Assembly: GCA_036365515.1 (NCBI GenBank)
Contig: CM070873.1
Span: 176,687,604 to 176,751,603, forward strand
Length of the DNA: 64,000 bases
Direction of reading: 5' to 3'
Source: Torymus aiolomorphi
Lineage: Eukaryota; Arthropoda; Insecta; Hymenoptera; Torymidae
A program made the position numbers and the translations under genes. The number at the start of each line of letters is the position of its first letter. The stretch's first letter is position 1. Of the stretch, positions 32,736 through 43,629 are shown piece by piece. Below the pieces are notes generated by a model. It was not told the DNA's origin, did not search any database, and was given only the letters and a program-made list of their open reading frames with translations.

Positions 32736-34047
32736 AACCAAGCTTTGGTGGACCTTCTTTGAAGTAGAGCATATTATAACGTAGAAAGTTCCGAAATAAT
32801 ATGTAGAAAAAGAATCCGAGTTTGCCTATTCAAAAAAATGTCTGCTAAATTCAGTATAGCAACAAATCTACCGAAATAACGTAAAAAGGCCTATTTTTCG
32901 GCATATTTTCTCTTATAACTTGAGAAGGAAGCGTTTAATCGAAAATAGTCATAGGACATTTTTTGTTTATCTGATGTTTTTCTACAAAGTTAATGTATTT
33001 TCGAATCGAAAAATTTTATTTTGCGCTAACAATGAGTAAAAAAGCGTTAAAAATGATATGTAAAATGTAACTAATTTTTAAGGGGCGTAAAAATCAATGA
33101 ATGTTAATGAAAACTTGTGAAATGGTAGCTCATTATATGATAATACTACATAAAAAAATTCAGGTGATCGACGGTGTAGTTTTCCGTACGGCTGTTGTTA
33201 ACTAAAAATTTATAACAATTTTGTCGCGTGCCATGGGTTTAAATAAAGACTCCACGCGGTCGCTGAATTTTTTACACATACTTTGGCTTATAGTTACTAA
33301 TATGCAATATCAAAAATAGCCTTTTTTGCATTATACGGGTGCTTTAGAATTTTTTTTAATATTTTCAATTTTTTTTTTTATAAATAAATGCAATTACATG
33401 AAAACGGCTCGATGAAAATGCAATGTTAAAAAAGGCTTGAGAAGCTGATTAAAAAACGCTTTAATCGAGCTAAAACCGACCCGATTCAAATGACTACAAC
33501 CGGAGATATTAGAGCTTTAAGTCAACCTAAATTTACGGCTGACTTAAACGTGAAGTAGACAAATAAAAAATGTAGTGTTGTAGCTAATTATAAGAGTTTT
33601 CAATATCCGTTGAGTGCATTTCCGGCACTTATTTGCTTCATTAAATAAAAATTATGAAAGGAAGCCTGATCGTTGAAATTTCTCGGCGGAACGGCGCGGG
33701 AGGCGGAGTGGGGATGACTGCGAGCAGCTGTGCTGCCGCGCGGCACTGTCTCTTCAAAACGGATATGTGCGATAAAACTTAACTTTTCTCGGGAACGAAT
33801 TAACTTATAGACTTCATTTTTTTTTAAATTTAATATTGCGAACGAGAGGAATAGGAATTTCGCATTTAAAATTATGTAAATAAATAAATTCTAAGTGAAT
33901 TTTACGCATGAAGAATTAAGCAATTTTTTTTTTCATTAAAAATTTATTTATGACATGAAATTAATGTTTTTAAAGTAAATTAATAACTAACAGATTATTC
34001 TAAATTAATGATTTTGCAATTTATCTGTAAAAAATGTGTATTTTTAT
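32713..34047 (+). repeat. Element B left TIR
   Basis: About 1.3 kb, inverted match to 39255-40577 with a small indel near the tip (about 32732-32750). It ends near GATTTTGCAATTTAT. Scattered mismatches show divergence between the two arms. Confidence 0.85.
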
Positions 34048-34691
34048 TATAAATATATTTAAATTAAACAGTATATTTTTTCATTGTATGTAAATATATT
34101 GTTATGTTAACATCTATACAAACTGAATAACTTCAGTTCAGGTAAACGAACTGTATTAGTGGATCGGCAGCTAAAAGCGGTCTATTGTACTCCAGGTAGG
34201 TAACCGTTTGTATTGACACGAAAGGTACGAAGGTCAACGCACTTTGTAATCCCCCCCCCCTGTTTGAAATCTTAGTATATGTTTCGCTTACACGGCTACA
34301 TGGCCAGTCGGGTGAGACGAACCAATCAGAGATGCTGTCGTTCTTGGAATGAACAGCATCCCGCAGCACTTATGAAAACCGTCCTTTATAATAGTATAGG
34401 TTGTGTAGAGCAGTCTGTAACGTCTTTCAGTCGGTTAGTTTGGAAGCGTCTTTAGTAGCAATCACTTGGCGTCATAGTTTACCAGTTAAAAGTTAGTTTT
34501 CAGAGTGTATTTTCGCATACTTATATATAAAATTGGAGAGAATATATATATATATATATATATTCATGTAAGTATTCTGTTCCTATGATTGAAATACTAA
34601 AAATTTTAGAGAACATTCCTATATCAATAATATCATTTCAATAAATTATAAAGTCGCTGCTAAATACTATATAGCACATATTATTTTGCAG
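34048..34691 (+). other. Element B 5' non-coding region
   Basis: Contains a run of ten C at about 34251-34260, an AT tract (34541-34562) and a possible splice donor (ATGTAAGT, GT at 34568) paired with the acceptor at 34684-34691. I find no in-frame ATG for a first exon just before that donor, so exon 1 is unresolved. Confidence 0.4.
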
Positions 34692-37600
34692 CTTCTATTC
34701 TAATGTAATCGCTGATCAAGTGGATTGTATGATTTGTGAAAAGTCGCTAAATATCGGTGCTATTCGTACATTGAAAGAAGAAAGTATTCGAAGTTGCGTC
34801 GCATCAAGCATAAGGAGACAAGACAAAAACATTTGCAATTTCGGAAATTCAGTTCCATTAATGTTCATGCTAATTGTGCGAAATCTTATACATGGGAAAA
34901 GAATATACAAGCAGCAGAGAATAAATTAAAATCATTACCAGGTATTTCTACACGTGCTTCTACAGGCGCCGATTTTAACTTTGCAAAATTTTGTTATATT
35001 TGTGGAAAAGATGCTAGCGATGATTTTATAGAAAAACAAAAAAAACTAGCTGCAAATATTCGACAAGTGGTTTATTTTGTATCTAAAACTGGCAGCAGGA
35101 CTACTTTACTCAACAAATTACAAGAAGTCGATGACAGAGAATGATTAGAAGTGTATAATCGAATAATAAAAGTTGAGGATTTGGTAGCTGTAGGCGCTCG
35201 ATACCATCAAAGCTGCTATTATATAATAAATTTATTATATAATAAATTTAGAAAAGAGAGTAGGAATGAAGACACTAATACCTATAAAGCCGCAAAATTT
35301 ATTGCAAATTATATAACGGAAAATAAAGAAGAATGCCAGTTTAGTGTACGAGAAATATTGCAGAATTTTGAAAGTGTCGAATGGCCCAACACAAAATATT
35401 TAAAAAATTATTTAATTGATATTTTTGGAACAGACATTATTATTCACACTTCCAAATACGGGCCGATAATCACATTTCTCAACATTGGACATAAAATTTT
35501 AACTGACAATTGGTACAAAAATAAATGTAAGGATGAAACAGCAGAGCGCAAGCGAATTATCCAAAGTGCTGGAAACATTATTTTGGAAGATATTCGTGGA
35601 AAAGTGTACGATTGTAACTCTTATCCGTCTCCAGATAACTTTCTTTCAGATGTTTCAACTGTTATTCCAGAAACTTTACAAGAGTTACTAAAAGAAATTA
35701 TTTTGAAAGATAAGCGTACGGCTGATAAATATATTACTAAAATTAATAGTATTGCAATGCTATTATAGCAGCTGCTCGGCCGAGATCATTTTTATCGTCT
35801 TCGCAAATTGGACTAGCAGCAATGCTTTCAAAAAAATATGGATCGAAGGAACTCATACAAATATTGAACACTCTGGGTTTTAGCGCCTCGTATGACGAAT
35901 GCCAGTTACTTGAAACGTCTGTTTTGTTGCACCCTCAAACTCTGCTATATAATAATTCTTATATCCAATATGTATTTGATAATGCAGACCACAACATAAA
36001 CACCTTGGACGGCAAAAATACATTTCATGCGATGGGAGGTATTGAAATTGTAACGCCACGTTCATCTGTCACTGGTAGCACACCCGTTCCCAAGCTAAAG
36101 AAAATTCCCAGTGCTGATGTTATAGGATCGGTTGGTAAAGTAAATTTGCAAATTTTTCAAAAGCGTTCTAATATAGGCATGGAATCAATTACTGTTAAAA
36201 ATTTAAATAATGTTCATTCAATGTCTCTGGATATAAAAATATCAGCAACCGAGTTATTATGGTTAGTAGGTAAGCGTAAATATGATATTGATTTTGAAGG
36301 TTGGAATGGGTTTATGCAAACGATAACTGACCATAAAACGTCTAGTGAGAGCAGAATTAATTTTTTACCTTTTATAAATGCACCACCAAGTCAATACGAT
36401 ACGATTTACACAGTTTTATATGAAGCTGATCGAAGATGTAAAGCAATGAGTCAAACCCATTGTTTTGTAACATTCGACCAGCCTTTGTATTATAAAGCAA
36501 AAGAAATTATTGAATGTTGTAAGGAATTGTCGACAGTGATTCTAAGGCTTGGAGGTTTTCATTTAGCCATGTCTTTTATTAGTTCTATTGGTTTTATTAT
36601 GGACGGAAGTGGAATCAAAGAACTTTTCTGTGAGATTTTTGCAGAAAATTCTGTAGATAAAATTTTAAACGGACATGCTTATGCCCGCGCCGTTCGAGCC
36701 CATATTTTAGCTCATTTGGCGTTGGGAATGATCATCCTTTCGTCATTTAATTTTACTGAAAACGAGGTTGAAATAATAAATAATATTTTACAAATATATT
36801 GGCAATGAAACAGTAATCAATTTAGAAAACGAAGAATTTTGTTGCATTCTTCGTAGATTTCAAGAACACATTAATAATTTTGCAAAGAATGGTCCTACTG
36901 TGAAACTGTGGTTGCAGTATTGTAATATGGTGACATTGTTAAAGCAGTATATTGAAGCAGAAAGGTCGGGCAATTGGGACCTTCATTTACAAAGCATAAG
37001 AAAAATGCTTCCTTTTTCCCATGCTAGCGGACATTATCTCTATGCAAAATCCGCTCAGTTATATTTGCAAGATATGTACGAGTTAGAAGAGCGAATGGAT
37101 GTATTAGAATATCAAAACTTTGTTCAAAATAGTTATTTTACAATTAGACGTACAGACAAATTTTTTTCGGGTGTTTGGTCCGACATGGCCATTGAACAGA
37201 TACTGATGCGATGTATGAAAACTAGTGGGGGATTATCGCATGGAAGAGGCATTACTGACAGCACACTATCGAAATGGATATTAACCATGCCCGTTTTAAT
37301 TGATGTGACAGAATCAATGCAGAAGTTTTGCAATATTAATTTTTCAATTTCTGAACAGCATGTTGACTCCAGAGCTTCTCGACTATCTAGAGATACATAT
37401 GATTTAAATAAATTATTAAAATTTTTCTCGATATACGAACCATTTGTATGTAATGATAAACTGATGTCGATTAGTTCTGGGTGTAAAGCTGATGACGCAA
37501 TAAACTGCCACGAAGCATTGGAAATTGGTAATAAAATTATGGAAAAAAGTTATGGATTGAATTTCAAAAATTTTAAATATCAAAGAAAGAATAGAGTAGT

Positions 37601-39144
37601 GCCGCTTTCAAACGTAACAGCAATTAAGCTGAAAAATGAAGAAGTGATCATCAATCCCACTCTTTTATTTCAAAGAATTGCTGTCGTCATGGAGGGTGAT
37701 AATGAATTGAAAAATTATCTTGCTTACGAACTTGCGCCTTTCCCGTTATCTTTATTCGACAATTCCAATTTCCGAAAAACAGAAAAGTCTAAATTGTACG
37801 ATTTCTTTGAGCCGGAAAATGTCCAAATTAATCTCGAAAATTGCCGGCATGTTGTAGATGGAGGCTATTTATTGCATAAAGTGAAGTGGCGCCAAAAAGA
37901 TTTATTTGAAAATATATTAGATAGCTACGTAAATTGCATTAAGAAGCACTATGCCTCTAATAGTATTGTTGTATTTGATGGATATCCGGAGAACAAAGAA
38001 ACAAGTACAAAAAATGCAGAGCGTCAACGGCGACAAATGCGGCAGCAATGCAGAGAGATTATTTTTGATTTATCAATGTCATCAACGTTTCCACAAGAAA
38101 AATTTTTATCTAATGATAAAAATAAAAATCGCTTAATACAGTTTTTGAGAAGTAAATTGGAAAATGCTGGATTTGTAACTAAGCAGGTTGTCGAAGATGC
38201 TGATTGTCTTATTGTGGAGTCTGGACTCGAAATCAGCGAGCCACAAAAACCAACAATCATAGTTGCCGAAGATATCGACATTTTGATAATTTTAACACAA
38301 AGGGCGTCGCCAGAAAATTCTATTTATTTCTTAAAACCCGGAAAGAATAAAGACTCAGAAAAATTTTTTTCTTGTGATTCTTTGATCAATACAAATTTAA
38401 AGGATGTTGTGGCATTTATTCATGCTTTTTCTGGGATTGATACCACATCAGCTTTTTATAAGCAGGGGAAAGGAAAAATTCTTAAAATATTGCAAAACGA
38501 TAGTGAATTGAGAGATAAAGTAAAAATTTTTTATTCAAGCAGTGCCACAAAAGCAGAATTAACAGCAACCGGCCAGGAAGTTATTAGAGCGTTATACAAT
38601 CCTAAAAAAAAGAACAACATAAGTTTGAATGAATTGAGGTACACAATTTTTAAAAAATGCTCACTACAAAAATCCTTTAATTTGGCTTCTTTACCCCCAA
38701 CAGAGTCTGTATCTAATGTGCATTCATGTAGAGCATATCTACAAATCCAACAGGGGCTAGGTAATCCATTGAACCCGGTAGATTAGGGGTGGAAAATGCA
38801 GACAGACTGTTTGGCCCTACGTTGAAGGTTCTTTGGTCCCTGATAATATTTTAAAAAATATCAGCTGCAGATGTACAGAAAAATGCAAGAAGACATGCGG
38901 CTGTGTAAAACACGGCTTGCGATGCACAGATTTCTGCAAAAATTGTCACGGGCAAACCTGCAGTAATAGCGATGTGCTGCAGGTTTCATTGGACAAAAAT
39001 GTAGATGAGTTAGAGAACGTGGAAGTCGAAATAAATGAAGAAGGACCTACACCTATTTTTTCGGACAGTGAGAGCGACGAAGAACCACAAACAGAAATCG
39101 AAGCAAACGATACACAGCCTGCAAAAAAACGAAAATTTGTATAA
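34692..39144 (+). pseudogene. Element B transposase-nuclease gene, broken
   Basis: Same layout as element A. CMIC (about 34730) starts the N-terminal zinc region, with a frameshift near 34790, CYICG at about 34995, then a TGA at 35142. Open frames follow at 35151-35768, 35822-36808 (VFDNADHN at 35970, FVTFDQPLY, LGGFHLAMSF) and 36900-38786, with frameshifts near 35760 and 36790. The last of these carries WSDMAIEQ (about 37170) and the XPG/PIN-type region: VDGGYLLH, FDGYPEN, EDADCLIVE, EDIDILII and FSGIDTTS. Here the FDGY aspartate is kept, unlike element A. After a stop at 38784 and a frameshift, the CXC domain is in 38833-39144 (CRCTEKCKKTCGCVKHGLRC and CKNCHGQTC), then an acidic tail ending in KKRKFV, possibly a nuclear signal. 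Confidence 0.75.
38833..39144 (+). pseudogene. Element B CXC (tesmin/TSO1-like) zinc domain
   Basis: An open frame of 103 codons with nine or more cysteines in the pattern C-x-C-x3-C-x4-C-x-C and CxxC. CXC domains bind zinc and DNA. It matches element A at 41700-41800 (CTCSKKGCIDASCSCKKHG). As it is the C-terminus of the same gene it may help hold TIR DNA; that is inference. Confidence 0.7.
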
Positions 39145-39254
39145 ATAGTTAATAAATTTATTAGAATGTTATTTTTTTATACGTACTTTATTTTCCAGTT
39201 CCTCTCTCCATGTTTAATAGATTCATATTTACCAATATATAAACAGAAAAGATT

Positions 39255-40577
39255 ACATTTTTTAAAAATAAATTGCAAAATCATTAATTTAGAATAATCT
39301 GTTAGTTATTAATTTACTTTAAAAACATTAATTTCATGTCATAAATAAATTTTTAATGAAAAAAAAAATTGCTTAATTCTTCATGCGTAAAATTCACTTA
39401 GAATTTATTTATTTACATAATTTTAAATGCGAAATTCCTATTCCTCTCGATTCGCAATATCAAATTTAAAAAAAAATGAAGTCTATAAGTTAATTCGTTC
39501 CCGAGAAAAGTTAAGTTTTATCGCGCATATCCGTTTTGAAGAGACAGTGCCGCGCGGCAGCACAGCTGCTCGCAGTCATCCCCACTCCGCCTCCCACGCC
39601 GTTCCGCCGAGAAATTTCAATGATCAGGCTTCCTTTCATAATTTTTATTTAATGAAGCAAATAAGTGCCGGAAATGCACTCAACGGATATTGAAAGCTCT
39701 TACAATTAGCTACAACACTACATTTTTTATTTGTCTACTTCACGTTTAAGTTAGCCGTAAATTTAGGTTGACTTAAAGCTCTAATATCTCCGGTTGTAGT
39801 CATTTGAATCGGGTCGGTTTTAGCTCGATTAAAGCGTTTTTTAATCAGCTTCTCAAGCCTTTTTTAACATTACATTTTCATCGAGCCGTTTTCATGTAAT
39901 TGCATTTATTTATAAAAAAAAAAATTGAAAATATTAAAAAAAATTCTAAAGCACCCGTATAATGCAAAAAAGGCTATTTTTGATATTGCATATTAGTAAC
40001 TATAAGCCAAAGTATGTGTAAAAAATTCAGCGACCGCGTGGAGTCTTTATTTAAACCCATGGCACGCGACAAAATTGTTATAAATTTTTAGTTAACAACA
40101 GCCGTACGGAAAACTACACCGTCGATCACCTGAATTTTTTTATGTAGTATTATCATATAATGAGCTACCATTTCACAAGTTTTCATTAACATTCATTGAT
40201 TTTTACGCCCCTTAAAAATTAGTTACATTTTACATATCATTTTTAACGCTTTTTTACTCATTGTTAGCGCAAAATAAAATTTTTCGATTCGAAAATACAT
40301 TAACTTTGTAGAAAAACATCAGATAAACAAAAAATGTCCTATGACTATTTTCGATTAAACGCTTCCTTCTCAAGTTATAAGAGAAAATATGCCTATACCC
40401 GAAAAATAGGCCTTTTTACGTTATTTCGGTACATTTGTTGCTATACTGAATTTAGCAGACATTTTTTTTAATAGGCGAACTCGGATTCTTTTTCTACATA
40501 TTATTTCGGAACTTTCTACGTTATAATATGCTCTACTTCAAAGAAGGTCCACCTCGAATGCTCTACCGCCTGGACTA
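39255..40577 (-). repeat. Element B right TIR
   Basis: Inverted partner of 32713-34047. The stretch 39427-39693 shows an open frame, which is a by-product of the TIR sequence. Confidence 0.85.
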
Positions 40578-40580
40578 TGC

Positions 40581-41945
40581 GGAAAACATCTAAATCCGCA
40601 TTCTACCTCAATTTTGATTCATTACCGAGTATAAACGTACCATCAAAGATAACACATGTTGCCGACGGCGGATTATTTTTGCATAGAGTCGTGTGGCAAA
40701 GTAACATGAAAATGGCAGAAATAATAAATACCTACGTTTCATATGCGACAAGACATTACAGCGAAAATAGTTATATTATTTTTTGTGGATATCCCGACGA
40801 CAATAAAACATCAACAAAATCTGTAGAGCGTTCGCGTAGGCAATTGAAGAATATAGGTTGTGAAATTGCTTTCGATAGCAATGCAACGATTGTTGTTAAT
40901 CAAAAGCAATTATTGAGCAGTGAAAAAAATAAAACGAGATTAATAAATATGCTTTGTTTAACTCTAAATGCTGTACGATTTCAAACAAAAATAGCCCCGT
41001 AGGACGCGGATCGGTTAATAGTAATGACTGCGATAAATAATGCCCGCGCTGATTATAAAACAACTGTGGTGATTGTGGGCGAAGACATAGACTTGCTAGT
41101 TATTTTTTCAGAACTGGCAGAGAACATTAACAACATTTATTTTTGTAAAGAAAACAAAGGCTCAACACCAAATCAGTATTTTAATAGTAATAGTTTCAAA
41201 TATCCCTTTTTAAGAAATAGAATAACATTTTTACATGCATTTTCTGGGTGCGATACAATCTCTTGTTTTTATAGAATAGGCAAAAATAAATTAATAGATA
41301 CAGTTAACCACGAAAAATTATTAGATTTATCTGCAGTATTTTATGAAAAAAATGCCGGTTCTGAAAAAATAGCTAGCAATGCCTATAAGTTAATAATCTA
41401 TCTGTACAGCAACAAAGCAGAAAAGAAATTAATCGAAAAAAGCAGTAATTTTTCACTGCATGATTTGCGATACTTATATTTTTGCCCAAACGAAAACGAA
41501 ATTTGCTTTAGAAACTTTGCCATCAACGCAGGGATACGCTAAGCAACATGCATTTAGAGTATATTACCAACTCCAATTATGGTTAGGTAATAACTCTTTA
41601 ATACCTACTGATTGGGGTTGGCAAATAACAAATAAATGTTTGCTCCCGGTAGGAACGACGGATCCGCCGATACCCCAAAAATTATTATCGCAAATTTCAT
41701 GCACTTGCTCGAAAAAGGGATGTATAGATGCTTCATGCAGTTGCAAAAAGCACGGCTTAGAGTGCACAAATCTTTGTGCACACTGCCACGAAGATACATG
41801 TTATAACTTAGTCATAAATAAAACATTATTAGACTTAGAAGATGATTCGAGTGACGAGAACGAATGCGAACTCGACTCGTATCACTGCGAGGATGAAATC
41901 GATTTGCTACCACCAAAGCGGAAAAAAATAATTAATGTAACATAG
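40581..41945 (+). pseudogene. Element A XPG/PIN nuclease region and CXC domain
   Basis: The second half of the element A gene, right of the nested element. Open frames 40577-41002, 41024-41542 and 41460-41945. Motifs: VADGGLFLH (about 40660), FCGYPDD (40783), SVERSRRQ, DADRLIVM just after the TAG at 41000, VIVGEDIDLLVI (about 41070), FLHAFSGCDTIS (about 41240), then a frameshift near 41520, HAFRVYYQLQ, and the CXC domain (CTCSKKGCIDASCSCKKHG, CAHCHEDTC) with an acidic tail. The DGG, DAD, GEDID and SGCD blocks resemble an XPG/FEN-like nuclease. It would process DNA ends during transposition (inference from the family). Confidence 0.7.
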
Positions 41946-42055
41946 TTTTTAAGTAACACTGTAAATTTTTCTAATAAATATAATGTAGATTAAGAAAAAT
42001 AGAAAGTTTATATTTATTATTTTATCAACCTATTAAAACGCCCAATAACTGCCTT

Positions 42056-42662
42056 TCAGGTATAAAACAGTACTTAATCAAAAATCCAAGATAGACGTTT
42101 TATAGTTCAACATTTGAACTTTCAAAATCATTTTTGATAATTGAAATCGGAGAACCCGTAGAGCATACAGCCTCGCTCAAAAACAGCCTACTCAAAAATT
42201 AAAATCGCGATTACGCAAAAACTAATAATCGCACAGTCCCTGGTTTCCGCACACATAAAGTACATGTGAATTACTATCAATTCGCCAGAGATATCCGCCA
42301 CATCTTTAAAAATGGCGGATATATGAATTTTTCGATAAACGCCCATTTTTTCGGTTTTTCACGTTTTTCTCCGTAACTAATCGTCCGATCGATTCGATCA
42401 ACATCTAGTTTTGTTCGTAATTTCATTTACTACAATTTATCTCATTGGACTATCAAGATCGGTTCACTAGTTTTGGCTATAAAAGCAAAAACCATAAAAA
42501 AGCGCTTTCTTTTGCATTAAATTGTTAATAACAATATATATAGAACGGAGCTGCTAGTCGAGTTTATATACCACTTTTACTGTGGATTATTCTGCGTACA
42601 ATAGCGTTTACCGCTTACTAATAAGATTTATGGCACGCAAAAAACCTCTATTGATTGGCCTA
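42056..42662 (-). repeat. Element A right TIR
   Basis: Inverted partner of 26393-26981. It is longer by an extra segment at about 42288-42322 carrying a 10-bp palindrome arm pair (ATATCCGCCA...TGGCGGATAT), absent from the left TIR. Confidence 0.85.
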
Positions 42663-42787
42663 TTAATATAAAACTTTCTACGAAAGTATAAAATAAGGCA
42701 AGTATAAAAGTTTTTGCTGTATAATCTACTTTACCTCCCTCTCTTTCCCCTCTCCCCATTCTCTCCCTCGTGCCATCTCTTTCTCTC

Positions 42788-42855
<68 letters not shown>

Positions 42856-43625
42856 ATTCGTCAAACTCTGTATACCAGAAACTTTAATGAGAGCTTAAAT
42901 ATTTTTTGAAAACAAAACGTTTTTTAAAAAACTAATTTTTCAAGTACGTTTTAACAACAGAATTTGTCTAGTCCTTTTATTTCTTCTAATCTCATCTATG
43001 TATTCAATAAGAACTTTCTAAAAATGGTAATAGTTTTTTATATGACAGTACAAATAATATTATTAATATAAAACTTTCTACAAAAGTATAAAATAAGCCA
43101 AGTATAGAAGTTTTTTAGTCTCTAAAATAATAATATTTATGATTTTTTAAAAGAAATCAAATAAATACTAGTGAAAAAGTCTTTTACTTTTTTGAGTCAA
43201 TGTAAGATGATGCTGAACAAATTATATGTAACTAAATACATTCAAATTATTCACTGCAAATCAAACAAACGAAAGTTGTGAAATCAGTTATCGATAGCCA
43301 AGTAAAGCAAGCAACTCTCCGAAACCACTGTTTGACTATTCTCAGAAATGTATTCAAATTTGTTCAACTTTCTATATAAGTTAAGCACATGAAAGTACTG
43401 AAATCCATTTATTGTAGTCAAGTACCCATAAGTTAACTTGACTGACATAAATAATAGAACTTTTCGTATCTACTCAAAATTATTCAGCCAGCAGGCATAA
43501 AGTACCTACTACTTAGCGCCCAAGAGGCTTAATAGTTCACATACTCCAACAAAATTTTACAGAACCTACGTACTTTACGCCCGTGTGAGCGAAAATTATT
43601 TAATTATAACTATAATGTCTTCTTT
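42663..43625. repeat. Right part of the foldback repeat split by element A, plus a second partial copy
   Basis: Begins with TTAATATAAAACTTTCTACG, the direct continuation of the repeat left of element A. After a CT tract it runs again through GAGAGCTTAAATATTTTTT (about 42881), TTGTGAAATCAGTTATCGATAG and CTTTACGCCCGTGTG, matching one arm of the 12-14.5 kb element. Confidence 0.75.
42793..42853. repeat. (CT)n microsatellite
   Basis: About sixty bases of CT repeats within the foldback-family copy. Confidence 0.95.
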
Positions 43626-43629
43626 TTAA

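Larger units (their letters stand above)
32713..40577 (+). mobile_element. Inner Academ-like DNA transposon (element B)
   Basis: Ends with the inverted repeat TAGTCCAGGCGGTAGAGCA (32713-32731 and 40559-40577), flanked by TGC on both sides (32710-32712 and 40578-40580). Removing it with one TGC makes the element A frame continuous in protein space, aligned with the matching part of element B. So this is a 3-bp target duplication inside a gene. Length 7865 bp. TIRs are about 1.3 kb. It encodes a related but broken gene. Its TIRs are unlike those of element A, so A and B are two families of one superfamily. Confidence 0.85.
28472..41945 (+). pseudogene. Element A transposase-nuclease gene, interrupted
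   Basis: Proposed gene: exon 1 (28472-28518, ATG to AG|GTAAAT), intron (28519-29557, ending TTTTTTTTATTCAG), exon 2 from 29558. The frame joins at an AGG codon straight into the ATG at 29580. Exon 2 has CLLC at residues 14-17 (counted from 29580), a further HxxC, and CFFC/CHSC near 110, probably zinc-binding. The core has DNADHN (Asp435), FVTFDLPLY (Asp602), LGGFHLAMSF, then WSDMTIEQ (Asp844, Glu848); these are my candidates for catalytic residues, unproved. At 32712 the nested element begins. The frame resumes at 40581 with ADGG, FCGYPDD, DADRLIV, GEDIDLLV and FSGCDT (XPG/PIN-type), then a CXC domain at 41700-41800. A TAG at about 41000 and a frameshift near 41520 break the second part. FCGY replaces the usual FDG(Y), losing an acidic residue. 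Confidence 0.75.
26393..42662 (+). mobile_element. Outer Academ-like DNA transposon (element A)
   Basis: Ends TAGGCCARTCAATAGAG in inverted orientation (26393 and 42662), flanked by TTA on both sides. The uninterrupted sequence at about 12240 has a single TTA there, so a 3-bp target duplication is directly visible. Without the nested element it is about 8.4 kb. TIRs are about 590-610 bp. It encodes one spliced gene: N-terminal zinc region, large transposase-like domain, XPG/PIN-type nuclease and CXC domain. 3-bp duplications together with an XPG nuclease fit the Academ superfamily as I know it, though I cannot run a comparison. Confidence 0.75.

Noticed and set aside
39427..39693. Open frame in the right TIR of element B
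   Set aside because: The same DNA is present in the left TIR without a usable frame, so coding is unlikely.
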